Assembly: GCA_027214345.1 (NCBI GenBank)
Contig: JAPWHR010000001.1
Span: 62,001 to 126,000, forward strand
Direction: 5' to 3'
From: Comamonadaceae bacterium G21597-S1
GTDB taxonomy: Bacteria > Pseudomonadota > Gammaproteobacteria > Burkholderiales > Burkholderiaceae_C
DNA: 64,000 nucleotides
Shown: in pieces, positions 18,539 through 30,842 of the stretch
Layout: every line of letters starts with the position of its first letter
Position numbering within the stretch: position 1 is the stretch's first letter
Made by a program: the position numbers and the translations under genes
The notes under the pieces: generated by a model
Databases searched by the model: none
What the model saw: only the letters and a program-made list of their open reading frames with translations
Told to the model about the DNA's origin: nothing

Positions 18539-19458
18539 TGGATTCCTATGCATTGCTGGTCGCAGCCACCCTGAACGCCGGCACCGTGCTGGCGCTGGCC
18601 TCGCTGGGCCTGCTGATCAACGAGAAGGTCGGCATCGTCAACCTGGGCGCCGAGGGCATGATGCTGTGCGCGGCCATCGCCGGGTTCGCCACCGTCGTGC
18701 ACACCGGCAGCGACGGCCTGGGCTTCGTCGCCGGCATCGCCGCCGGCGCGGTGCTGGCGGCCCTGTTCGGCCTGCTGGTGATCTGGCTCAACACCAACCA
18801 GTACGCGACCGGGCTGGCGCTGACGCTGTTCGGCGCCGGATTCTCCGCCTTCGTCGGAACCGGCTACGTGCAGGCCCGCATGCCGGAGCGGCCGTCGTTC
18901 GCGATTCCGTGGCTGGCCGACATTCCGCTGCTGGGCCCGGCGCTGTTTCGCCACCATCCGCTGGTCTACCTGACCGTGCTGTTCGCCGCCGCGCTGATCT
19001 GGTTCATGTACCGGACCCGCTCCGGACTGGTGATGCGCAGCGTCGGCGAGAGTCCGGAGTCGGCCCACGCGCTGGGGTATCCGGTGCGGCGCATCCGGCT
19101 GCTGGCGGTGGTGGTGGGTGGCGCCTTGTGCGGCCTGGCCGGCGCCTACCTGTCCATCATCTACACCCCGTTGTGGGTCGAGGGCATGGTGTCGGGCAAG
19201 GGCTGGATCGCGCTGGCACTGACCACCTTCGCCACCTGGCGACCGGCACGGGTATTGCTGGGTGCCTATCTGTTCGGCGGTGTGACCATGCTGCAGTTCC
19301 ATCTGCAGGGTATCGGCGTCGAGGTGCCGAGCCAGTTCCTGACCATGCTGCCCTACCTGGCCACGATCGTCGTGCTGGCACTGATATCGCGCAACCCGCA
19401 GTGGATTCGCATCAATATGCCGGCGTCGATCGGAAAGCCGTTTTATCCCGGCTCATAA
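18535..19458 (+). CDS. ABC transporter permease 2, BMP/nucleoside type
   Basis: Second membrane subunit, 307 aa, about eight hydrophobic spans. The conserved cytoplasmic loop block ASLGLLINEKVGIVNLGAEG (about 22-41) and RTRSGLVMRSVGESPESAHAL (about 162-182) are standard for this permease class. Two consecutive ATGs (18535 and 18538) are possible starts; both overlap the end of permease 1. The binding-protein gene follows after 35 bp with a good AAGGAAG Shine-Dalgarno, so all four form one transcription unit. Confidence 0.92.
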   Translation: MMDSYALLVAATLNAGTVLALASLGLLINEKVGIVNLGAEGMMLCAAIAGFATVVHTGSDGLGFVAGIAAGAVLAALFGLLVIWLNTNQYATGLALTLFGAGFSAFVGTGYVQARMPERPSFAIPWLADIPLLGPALFRHHPLVYLTVLFAAALIWFMYRTRSGLVMRSVGESPESAHALGYPVRRIRLLAVVVGGALCGLAGAYLSIIYTPLWVEGMVSGKGWIALALTTFATWRPARVLLGAYLFGGVTMLQFHLQGIGVEVPSQFLTMLPYLATIVVLALISRNPQWIRINMPASIGKPFYPGS

Positions 19459-19493
19459 TCGAGCGTTTCGCTGATCCCTCATCAAGGAAGACC

Positions 19494-21795
<2,302 letters not shown>

Positions 21796-21876
21796 GCACC
21801 ACGGGCGCGCCCCCAGCTTCCTGCGGCGCGCCGCCCGGCAGCGCGGCCCGGTCCTGCGCCCCGCGTAAAATGCGCC

Positions 21877-21909
21877 TCGGCCCGTCGCTCCGGCGGGCCT
21901 TTGTTTTTC
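21877..21909 (+). terminator. Intrinsic terminator after the deaminase gene
   Basis: GGCCCG (21877-21882) pairs with CGGGCC (21892-21897), followed by TTTGTTTTT. It separates the deaminase gene from the second BMP gene, whose ATG is 23 bp further on. Confidence 0.65.
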
Positions 21910-21931
21910 CGGAGCCATGTAGAGGACCACC

Positions 21932-23038
21932 ATGTACAAAAACCTCGCTGCCGCGTTCGCGGCCGCCTGTTGTTGCCTTTTTTCCCCTGTTTCCCCCGCC
22001 CACGCGCAGACCCCACCGCTCAAGGTCGGTTTCGTATATGTCGCGCCCCTGACGCCGATGGGCTGGGTGCACCAGCACGACGAGGGCCGCAAGGCCATGC
22101 TGGCGGCGCTCAACACCCCTGGCGCCGCCCCGCGGGTGACGGCGAGTTTTGTCGAGAACGTGGCCGAAGGCCCGGACGCCGAGCGCGTGATCCGCGACCT
22201 GGCGCGCCAGGGCCACAGGCTGATCTTCACGCCCAGCTTCGGCTACATGGAGCCCACGCTGGCGGTGGCGCGCGAGTTTCCCGACGTCCGCTTCGAGTCG
22301 ATCACCGGCTACAAGACGGCGCCCAACGTGGCCACCGCCAACGCGCGGTACTACGAGGGGCGTTATCTGGCCGGCGTGGCAGCCGGCCGCATGACGAAGA
22401 CCCATGTCGCCGGTTATGTCGCGGGTTTCCCGATCCCCGAGGTACTGCAGGGCATCAATGCCTTCACGCTGGGCATGCGTTCGGTCGATCCCCAGGCGCA
22501 GGTCAAGGTGATCTGGCTGCAGGCCTGGTTCGACCCGACACGCGAGCGCGACGCCGCGATGGCGCTGATGGACCAGGATGCCGACGTGCTGGCCTTCCAC
22601 ACCGGCTCGAATGCGGTGATGGTGGCCGCGCAGGAGCGCGGCAAGCTGGCGGTGGCGTACCACTCGGACATGCGCGCGGTTGCTCCGCAGGCGCAGATCG
22701 TCGCCGTGACGCACGAGTGGGGCGCGTATTATGCCCGCCGTGCCCGGGCCGTGCTCGACGGCAGCTGGCGCTCGGGCAATGTCTGGGGCGGTATCCGCGA
22801 GGGCATGATCCGGGTCGGCGACTTCGGCCCGGCGGTCGGCGCGCCGGTGCGCGAGGAGGTGATGGCGCGGCAAAAAGACATCGCCGAGGGGCGCCTGCAC
22901 CCGTTCCGGGCGCGCCAGCCGGTGCTGGACAACACGGGCAGGACCGTGATCGCCGCGGGCGAGACCCTGAGTGACGCCCGCATCCTGGCCATGGACTGGC
23001 TGGCGCAGGGCGTCAGCGCGGCGCCGCTCAAGCGGTGA
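21932..23038 (+). CDS. Second BMP family substrate-binding protein
   Basis: Periplasmic binding protein, 368 aa, with a Sec signal peptide ending SPAHA|Q rather than a lipobox, so it is probably soluble. The BMP domain is clearly homologous to the 19494-20657 product: KVGFVYVAPLTPMGWVHQHD, LIFTPSFGYMEPTLA, GYVAGFPIPEVLQGINAFTLG and VLAFHTGSNAVMVAAQ. No ATPase or permease genes accompany it. It may feed the same importer with a different purine, and guanine deaminase follows it. A Shine-Dalgarno-like GAGGA precedes the ATG at 21932. Confidence 0.88.
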   Translation: MYKNLAAAFAAACCCLFSPVSPAHAQTPPLKVGFVYVAPLTPMGWVHQHDEGRKAMLAALNTPGAAPRVTASFVENVAEGPDAERVIRDLARQGHRLIFTPSFGYMEPTLAVAREFPDVRFESITGYKTAPNVATANARYYEGRYLAGVAAGRMTKTHVAGYVAGFPIPEVLQGINAFTLGMRSVDPQAQVKVIWLQAWFDPTRERDAAMALMDQDADVLAFHTGSNAVMVAAQERGKLAVAYHSDMRAVAPQAQIVAVTHEWGAYYARRARAVLDGSWRSGNVWGGIREGMIRVGDFGPAVGAPVREEVMARQKDIAEGRLHPFRARQPVLDNTGRTVIAAGETLSDARILAMDWLAQGVSAAPLKR

Positions 23039-23049
23039 TGGCGCGCGCG

Positions 23050-23077
23050 ACCCGCCCATGGACTTCATGCGGGTTTT
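23050..23077 (+). terminator. Intrinsic terminator after the second BMP gene
   Basis: ACCCGC (23050-23055) pairs with GCGGGT (23069-23074), followed by TTTC. It starts 12 bp after the BMP stop codon. Confidence 0.55.
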
Positions 23078-23117
23078 CGTATGAAGCCTGCCATGCTTGT
23101 TCGGTAAGCTCGGAGCC

Positions 23118-24410
23118 ATGAAAGCCTATCGCGCGTCGATCCTGCGTTTCGATGACCACGGGCAGGCCGTGTTCGACAAGGACGGCCTGCTGGTCGTCGG
23201 CATCGCCGCGGGTGGCGGCTGCGAGCGGGTGCTGGCGGTCGGTCCCCACGACACGGTGGCCCCGCAATTCCCGGGCATTGCGACCGAGGATCTGGTCGGG
23301 CGCATCATTGCGCCCGGTTTCGTCGACCTGCATGTGCATTACCCGCAGATCGACGTGATCGGCTCGCCGGCCGAAGGCCTGCTGCCCTGGCTGGAGAACT
23401 ACACCTTCCCGCAGGAAAGCCGGTTCACGGACCCGGCCCATGCGCAGGCGGTGGCGCAGTTCTTCATGACCGAACTGCTGCGCAACGGCGTCACGACGGC
23501 ATTGACCTTCGCCACGTCCCATCCGGCCTCGGTCGACGCGTTCTTCACCGAGGCGCGCCGGCGCCGCATGCGCATGATCGGCGGCAAGGTCCTGCAGGAC
23601 CGGCATTCGCCCGACGGCGTGCGCGACGAGACGGAGCACAGCCTGGTCGACACCGAGGCCTTGATCGGGCGCTGGCATGGCGTGGACCGGCTCGGTTATG
23701 CGATCACTCCGCGTTTTGCGCCCAGTTGCAGCGCGGCGCAGCTGCGCGGGGCCGGCGAGCTGGCGGCGCGGTATCCGGAGGTCTGGATCCAGTCGCACGT
23801 GGCCGAGAACCGGGACGAGATCGCCTGGGCGCGGGAACTGTTCCCCGAGGCGCGCTCCTACCTGTCGGTCTACGATGACTTCGGCCTGATGCGCCGGCGC
23901 GCCATCTATGCGCACTGCATCCATTTCGACGATGCCGACCGCGCGCTGATGCGCGACACCGGCGCCGCCGCCGCGGTGAGCCCGACCAGCAACCTGTTCC
24001 TGGGCAGCGGCTTCTTCGACTATGCGGGGGCCGACCGCGTGGGGTTTCGTTATGGCCTGGCCAGCGACGTCGGTGGCGGCACCTCGTTGTCGCCGTTTCG
24101 CACCATGCTGGCGGCGTATTACGTCGGTCGCGAGGGCCAGACCAAGACTGGTATCAGCCTGTCACCGCAGCAGCTGTGGTGGCAACACACGGCCGGCGCT
24201 GCGCAGGCCCTGGGGCTGGGCGGCGTGGTGGGCAACCTGCAGCCGGGCTGCGAGGCCGATTTCGTCGTGCTGCAGCCCCGCTGCACCGCCTTGCTGGAGC
24301 GGCGCACGAGCAGTGCCAGCAACCTGGATGAATTGTTGTTCGCGATGATCGTGCTCGGCGACGACCGCCTGGTCGAGCGCACTGTGATCGCCGACGGTGC
24401 CGCGTCGTAG
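23118..24410 (+). CDS. guaD: Guanine deaminase
   Basis: Zinc amidohydrolase of 430 aa converting guanine to xanthine. Diagnostic motifs are [20 protein letters not shown] (about 65-84, HxH plus the guanine-deaminase-specific PQ.D..), [41 protein letters not shown] and [12 protein letters not shown]. The length is that of bacterial GuaD. The ATG at 23118 has CGGAG upstream. It feeds xanthine dehydrogenase in this block and is the rightmost clear purine gene. Confidence 0.95.
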   Translation: MKAYRASILRFDDHGQAVFDKDGLLVVGIAAGGGCERVLAVGPHDTVAPQFPGIATEDLVGRIIAPGFVDLHVHYPQIDVIGSPAEGLLPWLENYTFPQESRFTDPAHAQAVAQFFMTELLRNGVTTALTFATSHPASVDAFFTEARRRRMRMIGGKVLQDRHSPDGVRDETEHSLVDTEALIGRWHGVDRLGYAITPRFAPSCSAAQLRGAGELAARYPEVWIQSHVAENRDEIAWARELFPEARSYLSVYDDFGLMRRRAIYAHCIHFDDADRALMRDTGAAAAVSPTSNLFLGSGFFDYAGADRVGFRYGLASDVGGGTSLSPFRTMLAAYYVGREGQTKTGISLSPQQLWWQHTAGAAQALGLGGVVGNLQPGCEADFVVLQPRCTALLERRTSSASNLDELLFAMIVLGDDRLVERTVIADGAAS

Positions 24411-24508
24411 TGGCGCATGCGCAGGCGGTGCCGCAGGCCGCGGCGGGTGGCCGCGCCATGTTCCTACAATCGGCGCTCCGCATTCGAACTGACTCCCGGA
24501 AGCCCAGC

Positions 24509-25075
<567 letters not shown>

Positions 25076-25194
25076 AGGTTCGATTCAAGACCTGGCCCCG
25101 CCGCTGCACTGCGCGTCACCAACAGGTATGAAGGGGCAAGCGGCCGCGGAGCAGGCCAGACTACGGGCCGCCGCGCGCGGCCGCTCCGAAGCGA

Positions 25195-25226
25195 CCGGCC
25201 CGCCCCCCAGTGGGGGGGTCGGCCGG
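25195..25226. repeat. Strong GC hairpin between convergent dcd and pcp
   Basis: CCGGCC-CG-CCCCCC, a three-base loop, then GGGGGG and GGCCGG form a stem of about 14 bp in the 190-bp spacer. No T-run follows, so it is either a weak bidirectional terminator or a small interspersed palindrome. The rest of the spacer shows no gene. Confidence 0.5.
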
Positions 25227-25265
25227 CTTACACGTAGTGAAGCCGGACAGACGGGGGCGTCAATA

Positions 25266-25982
25266 TCAGTGTTCGGCGCCGGCGCCAAGCTTGACGTCCT
25301 GGCGGGTCGTCAGCGCACAGGCGATGGCCACGCGCAGGCCGCGCTGGATCTGCTCCAGCGTCATGCTCGGTTCGCCCTGCTCGGGCAGCAGCGGCAGGTG
25401 CACGAAGCCACCGCGCACGCCTTGCATGGCCCGGCGACGCTCGAGCGTGTGCATCATGCCGTAGAACACATGGTTGCAGACATAGGTGCCGGCGGTCTGC
25501 GACACCTCGCCGGCGATGCCGGCTTCCTGGACGGCCTTGAGCATGGCCTTGATCGGCAGTCCGGTGAAATACGCAGGCGGGCCGCCGCTGACCACCGGCT
25601 TGTCCACCGGCTGCTTGCCGGCGTTGTCGGGTATGCGGGCATCGGCGATGTTGATGGCGATACGCTCGAACGAGATCGCCCGGCGTCCGCCGGCCTGTCC
25701 CAGGCACACGACCAGCGACGGATGGTGTTTCTCGATCAGGTCGGTCAATGCCTCGAGCGAGGTGTCGAATTCGGTGGGCAGTTGCGCGGCGACCAGGGTA
25801 TGGCCGTCGATCACCTCACCGCCGAGCGATTGTGCGACCTGCCAACTGACGTTGGTGGTGGCGCCGCCGAAGGGACTGAAGCCCGTGAGCAGCACGGTCG
25901 CCGTCGTGGCGGGACGGTTCGAGACCGGCGCGAGGCGTCCCTGTTTGGGGGCAGTGGGCAGTTGTTTGCGTAGCATCGCCAT
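25266..25982 (-). CDS. pcp: Pyroglutamyl-peptidase I
   Basis: Cysteine peptidase (family C15) that removes N-terminal pyroglutamate. The 238-aa reading carries the catalytic triad in context: Glu in ISFERIAINIADARIPDN, Cys in GTYVCNHVFYGMMH, and His in GGFVHLPLLPEQ. LLTGFSPFGG starts the conserved domain at about residue 31, so this reading has some 25 residues more than the usual 210-215. The ATG at 25982 is the first in a short cluster; a start nearer VSNRPATTATV is possible. It is convergent with dcd and divergent from the metallopeptidase gene. Confidence 0.9.
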   Translation of the reverse strand: MAMLRKQLPTAPKQGRLAPVSNRPATTATVLLTGFSPFGGATTNVSWQVAQSLGGEVIDGHTLVAAQLPTEFDTSLEALTDLIEKHHPSLVVCLGQAGGRRAISFERIAINIADARIPDNAGKQPVDKPVVSGGPPAYFTGLPIKAMLKAVQEAGIAGEVSQTAGTYVCNHVFYGMMHTLERRRAMQGVRGGFVHLPLLPEQGEPSMTLEQIQRGLRVAIACALTTRQDVKLGAGAEH

Positions 25983-26021
25983 ATTTTCCGCGCTTTTTGG
26001 CGGCGCAGGAGGGAGATTCAC

Positions 26022-26891
26022 ATGAAGTGGGAAGGCAATCGGCAATCGGACAACGTCGAAGACCGCAGGATGTCGGGCGGCGGCGGTCCGCGGCGTGTCG
26101 TCGGGCGCGGCCTGGGCATCGGCACCATCGTGATCGCGCTGCTCGGCGGCTGGATGCTGGGCATCGATCCCCTGACCATCCTGGGCGCACTCGATGGCGC
26201 GGCGCCGCCGACGCAGCAGCAGGCCCCGGCCACGCGTCCGCCGGCCGACGACCGCATGGCGCGCTTCGTATCCACCGTGCTGGCCGACACCGAAGACGTC
26301 TGGAAGCTGGTCTTCGCGCAGGCCGGGGCGCAGTACCAGGAGCCGCGCCTGGTGTTGTTCCGCGGCTCCACGCCGACGGCCTGCGGCGCCGGTCAATCGG
26401 CGATGGGCCCGTTTTATTGCCCCGGCGACCGGAAGGTCTATATCGACCTGGGTTTCTACGAGACGCTGCGCGATCGCCTGGGTGCGCCGGGCGACTTCGC
26501 CCAGGCCTACGTGGTCGCGCACGAGGTGGGCCACCATGTGCAGAACCTGCTGGGCATCACCGACAAGCTGGCGCAGGCGCGGGGACGGGTCAGCCAGGCG
26601 GAATACAACGCGCTGAGCGTGCGGCTGGAACTGCAGGCCGACTGCCTGGCCGGCCTGTGGGCCCACCATGCCGACAAGGCACGCCAGGTGCTGGAGAACG
26701 GCGACGTGGCCGAGGCGATGAACGCCGCGGCCCGTATCGGCGACGATGCGCTGCAGCGTGCGGGCGGTGGCGCCGTGGTCCCGGAGAGCTTCACGCACGG
26801 CACCAGCGCGCAGCGCCAGCGCTGGTTCGACCAGGGCCTGCGCACCGGCTCGGTCAAGGCCTGCGACACCTTCTCGGCGGCCTCGATCTGA
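26022..26891 (+). CDS. Neutral zinc metallopeptidase family protein (YpfJ-like)
   Basis: Membrane-anchored putative peptidase of 289 aa. It begins MKWEGNRQSDNVEDRR, the typical start of this family, then has one transmembrane helix (about 34-52). The zinc site HEVGHHVQ (HExxH, about 168) is followed by RLELQADCLAGLW, which supplies the third ligand. The C-terminal HGTSAQRQRWFDQGLRTG block is standard. The physiological substrate is unknown. A Shine-Dalgarno GGAGGGAG precedes the ATG. Confidence 0.9.
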   Translation: MKWEGNRQSDNVEDRRMSGGGGPRRVVGRGLGIGTIVIALLGGWMLGIDPLTILGALDGAAPPTQQQAPATRPPADDRMARFVSTVLADTEDVWKLVFAQAGAQYQEPRLVLFRGSTPTACGAGQSAMGPFYCPGDRKVYIDLGFYETLRDRLGAPGDFAQAYVVAHEVGHHVQNLLGITDKLAQARGRVSQAEYNALSVRLELQADCLAGLWAHHADKARQVLENGDVAEAMNAAARIGDDALQRAGGGAVVPESFTHGTSAQRQRWFDQGLRTGSVKACDTFSAASI

Positions 26892-26995
26892 CCGGATTTG
26901 CCGATGGGGGGATAATAGGCGTTTGCCCCGCCCGGGGTCACCACCCGCCCAGCCGCCCAAAACAGGCGCTGGAGCACGTTCTCCCACAGGTATAG

Positions 26996-28594
26996 ATGAC
27001 CGATCCCGCAAGCCTTTCGCCCGCCACCGCCCCTGATTCCATCGACGCGTTCTCGCAACTGCAACTGGCCCCGCCGCTGGCGCGTGCCGTCGCGGAAATG
27101 GGATACACGTCGATGACGCCCATCCAGGCGCAGGCCATCCCGAAGGTGTTGCAGGGCCATGACGTCATGGGTGCGGCGCAGACCGGAACCGGCAAGACGG
27201 CCGCGTTCTCGCTGCCGCTGCTGCAGCGCATGCTGGGCCACGAGAACACGTCCACGTCGCCGGCGCGGCATCCGGTGCGCGCGCTGGTGCTGCTGCCCAC
27301 GCGCGAACTGGCGGACCAGGTGGCCAAGTCGATCAAGGACTACGCCAAATACACGCAGTTGCGCAGCGCCGTCGTGTTCGGCGGCATGGACATGAAACCC
27401 CAGACGGCCGAGCTCAAGCGCGGCGTCGAGATCCTGGTGGCCACGCCGGGCCGGCTGCTGGACCATATCGAGGCCAAGAACGCGGTGCTCAACCAGGTCG
27501 AATACGTGGTGCTGGACGAGGCCGACCGGATGCTCGACATCGGTTTCCTGCCGGACCTGCAACGCATCCTGAGCTACCTGCCCAAGCAACGCACGACGCT
27601 GCTGTTCTCGGCCACGTTCTCGCCCGAGATCAAGCGCCTGGCCAACAGCTACCTGCAGAACCCGGTCACGATCGAGGTGGCGCGCCCGAATGCGGCAGCC
27701 TCGACCGTGGAGCAGCACTTCTACAGCGTCGGCGACGACGACAAGCGCCGCGCACTGCACCAACTGCTGCGCCGGCACGAGACCAAGCAGGCCTTCGTGT
27801 TCGTCAACAGCAAGCTCGGTTGTGCCCGGCTCGCGCGTTCGCTCGAGCGCGAGGGCCTCAAGACCACCGCGCTGCACGGCGACAAGAGCCAGGACGAGCG
27901 GCTCAAGGCGCTGGATGCGTTCAAGAAGGGCGAGGTCGACCTGTTGGTGTGCACCGACGTCGCGGCGCGCGGACTCGACATCAAGGACGTGCCCGCGGTG
28001 TTCAACTTCGACATCCCGTTCAACGCCGAGGACTACATCCACCGCATCGGCCGTACCGGCCGTGCCGGCGCGTCCGGCCTGGCCGTGACCTTCGTCACGC
28101 GCAGCGATGCCCGCCTGGTGACCGACCTGGAAAAGCTGCTCAAGGCCAAGCTGGAGATCGAGCCGATCGAGTTCGACGAGGACAGCCCGGACATCCGCCG
28201 CCAGGGCCGCATCAACGATGGCCGGCGCATGTATGGCGGTCGCGATGAGGTGCCGGCCGAGCCGCGCGCCGGTGGCCGCTCGCGTGGCGGCGCCGACGCC
28301 GAGCGGCGCGAACGCGCGCCGCGGCGCGACATGGTGCGCCCGCCGCCGGCGTCGCGCGACCCGTTCTTCGACAAGCCCTACGAGGAGCCGGCAGCAACGC
28401 AGGAGGCCCCGTCCTGGGAGTCTTCCAGCCCGCGTCCGGTGCGCAGCATCTCGGCCAACATCAAGTCCCGCCGGCGTGTCGCGGCCTTGTTCAAGCCCGA
28501 GATGCCGGCCGCATCCGAAGCGCCGTCCGCGTCAGATCCGCCGGCCGCAACGCAGCGGGCCGAGTCGCCCGAGACCTCCGACCAGTCATCCTGA
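26996..28594 (+). CDS. rhlE: DEAD-box RNA helicase, RhlE type
   Basis: ATP-dependent RNA helicase of 532 aa. The motifs run in order: Q motif (MTPIQAQAIP), Walker A AQTGTGKTAAF (about 61-71), PTRELADQV, TPGRLLDHI, DEAD in VLDEADRMLDIGF (about 173), SATF, VCTDVAARGLDIKDV and HRIGRTGRAG (about 349). A basic, Arg/Gly/Pro-rich tail of about 140 residues follows, ending near SANIKSRRRVAALF, a segment also seen in RhlE-type proteins. Such enzymes act in ribosome assembly and mRNA decay. The assignment to RhlE rather than another DEAD subgroup is by overall pattern. Confidence 0.88.
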   Translation: MTDPASLSPATAPDSIDAFSQLQLAPPLARAVAEMGYTSMTPIQAQAIPKVLQGHDVMGAAQTGTGKTAAFSLPLLQRMLGHENTSTSPARHPVRALVLLPTRELADQVAKSIKDYAKYTQLRSAVVFGGMDMKPQTAELKRGVEILVATPGRLLDHIEAKNAVLNQVEYVVLDEADRMLDIGFLPDLQRILSYLPKQRTTLLFSATFSPEIKRLANSYLQNPVTIEVARPNAAASTVEQHFYSVGDDDKRRALHQLLRRHETKQAFVFVNSKLGCARLARSLEREGLKTTALHGDKSQDERLKALDAFKKGEVDLLVCTDVAARGLDIKDVPAVFNFDIPFNAEDYIHRIGRTGRAGASGLAVTFVTRSDARLVTDLEKLLKAKLEIEPIEFDEDSPDIRRQGRINDGRRMYGGRDEVPAEPRAGGRSRGGADAERRERAPRRDMVRPPPASRDPFFDKPYEEPAATQEAPSWESSSPRPVRSISANIKSRRRVAALFKPEMPAASEAPSASDPPAATQRAESPETSDQSS

Positions 28595-28609
28595 CCTGCC
28601 GCGCCGCGT

Positions 28610-29470
28610 TCAGCGGCCCGGTCGTTGCGCCTGCGAACACGGCACCTGCACCAGCGTCACGCGCAGCCGCCCGGACGCGTCCGCATCGGTGCCGATACGC
28701 GCCGCGCTGAGCCGTCCTCCCCATACACACCCCGTGTCCAACGCGATCACGTCCCGGCGCTTGAGCTGGCTCAGCGTCGACCAATGCCCGAAGGCCACCG
28801 TGGCCGTTGCCGTGCGCCGGCCCGGCACGTCGAACCAGGGCAGAAAACCGGCCGGCGCGGCATCCGCGTCGTCCTTGGTCGCGAACTCCATGCGGTCGTC
28901 GGCATCGCAAAACCGCAGCCGTGTCAGCGCGTTGACGATCACGCGCCAGCGGGGCACACCGTGCAACTGCTGCGACCAGCGCTCCGGCGTGTCGCCGTAC
29001 ATCTGGTGCAGAAAAGGCACGAACGCGTCGCTGGCCATCATCTGCGCCACCTCCTGCGCCAGCGCCAGGGCCTGCTGCGCCGTCCACGACGGCAATACGC
29101 CGGCGTGCACCATCAGCAGGTCTTGGCCGTCGATCCGGTCCAGCAGCGCCAGCGGCTGGGCACGCAGCCAATCGAGCAGCGCCGCGCGGTCGCTCGCCCG
29201 GAGCACGGCATCGACCGTGTCCTTGCGGTGCGGCGGACGCACGCCGTGGGCGATGGCCAGCAGGTGCAGGTCGTGGTTGCCCAGCACGCAGCGCGCCGCA
29301 CCGTCCAGGGCCATGACCCTGCGCAACACGCCCAGCGAGTCCGGCCCGCGGTTGACCAGGTCGCCCAGCAGCACCAGCCGGTCGCGGCTGGGTGAGAAGT
29401 CGATGGCCGCCAGCAGCCGTTCGAGCGCGCGGTCGCAGCCTTGTACATCGCCGATCAGGTAAAGTGCCAT
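28610..29470 (-). CDS. apaH: Symmetrical bis(5'-nucleosyl)-tetraphosphatase
   Basis: Cleaves Ap4A to two ADP. The 286-aa metallophosphatase has MALYLIGDVQGCDRAL at the N-terminus, GDLVNRGPDSLGVLR, GNHDLHLLAIA and MVHAGVLPSW, with FGHWSTL near residue 225. Q replaces H in the first GDxHG motif, a common ApaH variant. The ATG at 29470 matches the E. coli ApaH start; an ATG nine bases upstream is in frame but less likely. It is convergent with rhlE (15-bp gap) and divergent from the CorC-like gene, with only 24 bp between starts. Confidence 0.92.
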   Translation of the reverse strand: MALYLIGDVQGCDRALERLLAAIDFSPSRDRLVLLGDLVNRGPDSLGVLRRVMALDGAARCVLGNHDLHLLAIAHGVRPPHRKDTVDAVLRASDRAALLDWLRAQPLALLDRIDGQDLLMVHAGVLPSWTAQQALALAQEVAQMMASDAFVPFLHQMYGDTPERWSQQLHGVPRWRVIVNALTRLRFCDADDRMEFATKDDADAAPAGFLPWFDVPGRRTATATVAFGHWSTLSQLKRRDVIALDTGCVWGGRLSAARIGTDADASGRLRVTLVQVPCSQAQRPGR

Positions 29471-29494
29471 GGTGCACATTTTGATGCCGGATTC

Positions 29495-30817
29495 ATGGAC
29501 GTATTGCTGATCGCGCTGTTGACCCTGCTCAACGGCGCTTTTGCCATGTCGGAACTGGCTTTGACGGCGAGCCGCAAGGCGCGCCTGACCAGCATGGCCG
29601 ACGATGGCGACCGCGGCGCCCATGCGGCGCTGGCGCTGCTCGAGAACCCGACCCGATTCCTGTCGTCGGTGCAGGTGGGCATCACGTCCATCGGCGTGCT
29701 CAACGGCATCATCGGCGAGGCGGCCTTCAGCGGCGGCCTGTCGTTGTGGTTCCAGGGCTTCGGCATTGCCGACACCGTGGCCGATCTCACGGCGACCGCG
29801 CTGGTCGTGACCGTCATCACCTTCACCACCATCGTGTTCGGCGAGCTGGTGCCCAAGCGCATCGGTCAGCTCTATCCCGAGCAGGTCTCGCGCCTGATCG
29901 CGTTGCCGATGACCTGGGTGGCCAGCATGGCCAAGCCCTTCGTCTGGTTGCTGTCGGCCTGCACGCACGGCACGCTCAAGCTGCTGCGCATCGACAACGA
30001 GGGCAGCCGCGCGGTGACCGAGGCGGAGATCAGCGCCAGCCTGGAGGAGGGCGTCGATGCCGGCGTGATCGAGGAGCAGGAGCGCCAGATGGTGCAGAAC
30101 GTGTTCCTGCTCGACGACCGGCCGCTGACCTCGATGATGCTGCCGCGCTCGGACATCAAGTGGCTCGATGCCAGCCAGTCGGCCGGCGAGATCCTGGAGC
30201 AGTTGCGCGAAGGCGGCGCCAAGCGCGCGTTCTCCTGGTACCCGGTGTGCCGCGGATCGCTGGAGAACGTGGTGGGCACGATCAGCCTGGGCAAGCTGAT
30301 CGAACTCGGATCGCAGCATACCGGGGCCATCGAGGAACATGTGCATGCGCCGGTGTTCGTGCCCGAGACCTTGTCAGGCATGGAGCTGCTCGAGCAGTTC
30401 CGCACCAAGACCGCGCGCATGGTGCTGGTGGTCGACGAGTACGGCGATGTGCAGGGCCTGATCACGCCCAACGACATGCTGGAGGCAATCACCGGCGAAC
30501 TGCAGCCCTACACCCCGGTGGACGCCTGGGCCACGCCGCGCGACGATGGCAGCTGGCTGATCGATGGCGCCATGCCGGTGGGCGAATTCAAGTCGCGGCT
30601 CGATATCGACGAGTTGCCCGACGAGGAGCGGGGCCGCTACAACACCGTGGCCGGCCTGTTGATGGCGGTCTCGGGAACACTGCCGGTGGAAGGCGAGCGC
30701 ATCGATTGCGCGGGCTGGAGCTTCGAGGTCGTCGATCTCGACGGACGGCGCATCGACAAGGTGCTGGCCACCCGCATGACGCCCGAGCAGATCGCCGATT
30801 CGTCCTACGACACCTGA
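29495..30817 (+). CDS. Hemolysin/CorC-CNNM family transporter
   Basis: Membrane protein of 440 aa. The N-terminal DUF21 domain (about 1-195) starts MDVLLIALLTLLNGAFAMSE and has FGELVPKR. Two CBS domains follow (about 210-335, VLVVDEYGDVQGLITPNDML), then a C-terminal CorC_HlyC domain (GAMPVGEFKSRL to RIDKVLATRM). Family members transport Mg2+ or Co2+ or export Na+ in exchange. 'Hemolysin' is a historical label. The ATG at 29495 is preferred to one at 29441, which would lie inside apaH. Confidence 0.9.
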   Translation: MDVLLIALLTLLNGAFAMSELALTASRKARLTSMADDGDRGAHAALALLENPTRFLSSVQVGITSIGVLNGIIGEAAFSGGLSLWFQGFGIADTVADLTATALVVTVITFTTIVFGELVPKRIGQLYPEQVSRLIALPMTWVASMAKPFVWLLSACTHGTLKLLRIDNEGSRAVTEAEISASLEEGVDAGVIEEQERQMVQNVFLLDDRPLTSMMLPRSDIKWLDASQSAGEILEQLREGGAKRAFSWYPVCRGSLENVVGTISLGKLIELGSQHTGAIEEHVHAPVFVPETLSGMELLEQFRTKTARMVLVVDEYGDVQGLITPNDMLEAITGELQPYTPVDAWATPRDDGSWLIDGAMPVGEFKSRLDIDELPDEERGRYNTVAGLLMAVSGTLPVEGERIDCAGWSFEVVDLDGRRIDKVLATRMTPEQIADSSYDT

Positions 30818-30842
30818 GCCTGGGCGCCGGCCGGCGCCGCGA

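Noticed and set aside
30823..30838. Perfect 16-bp palindrome GGCGCCGGCCGGCGCC between convergent genes
   Set aside because: With no loop and no T-run it is a poor terminator; such GC palindromes arise easily in this DNA.
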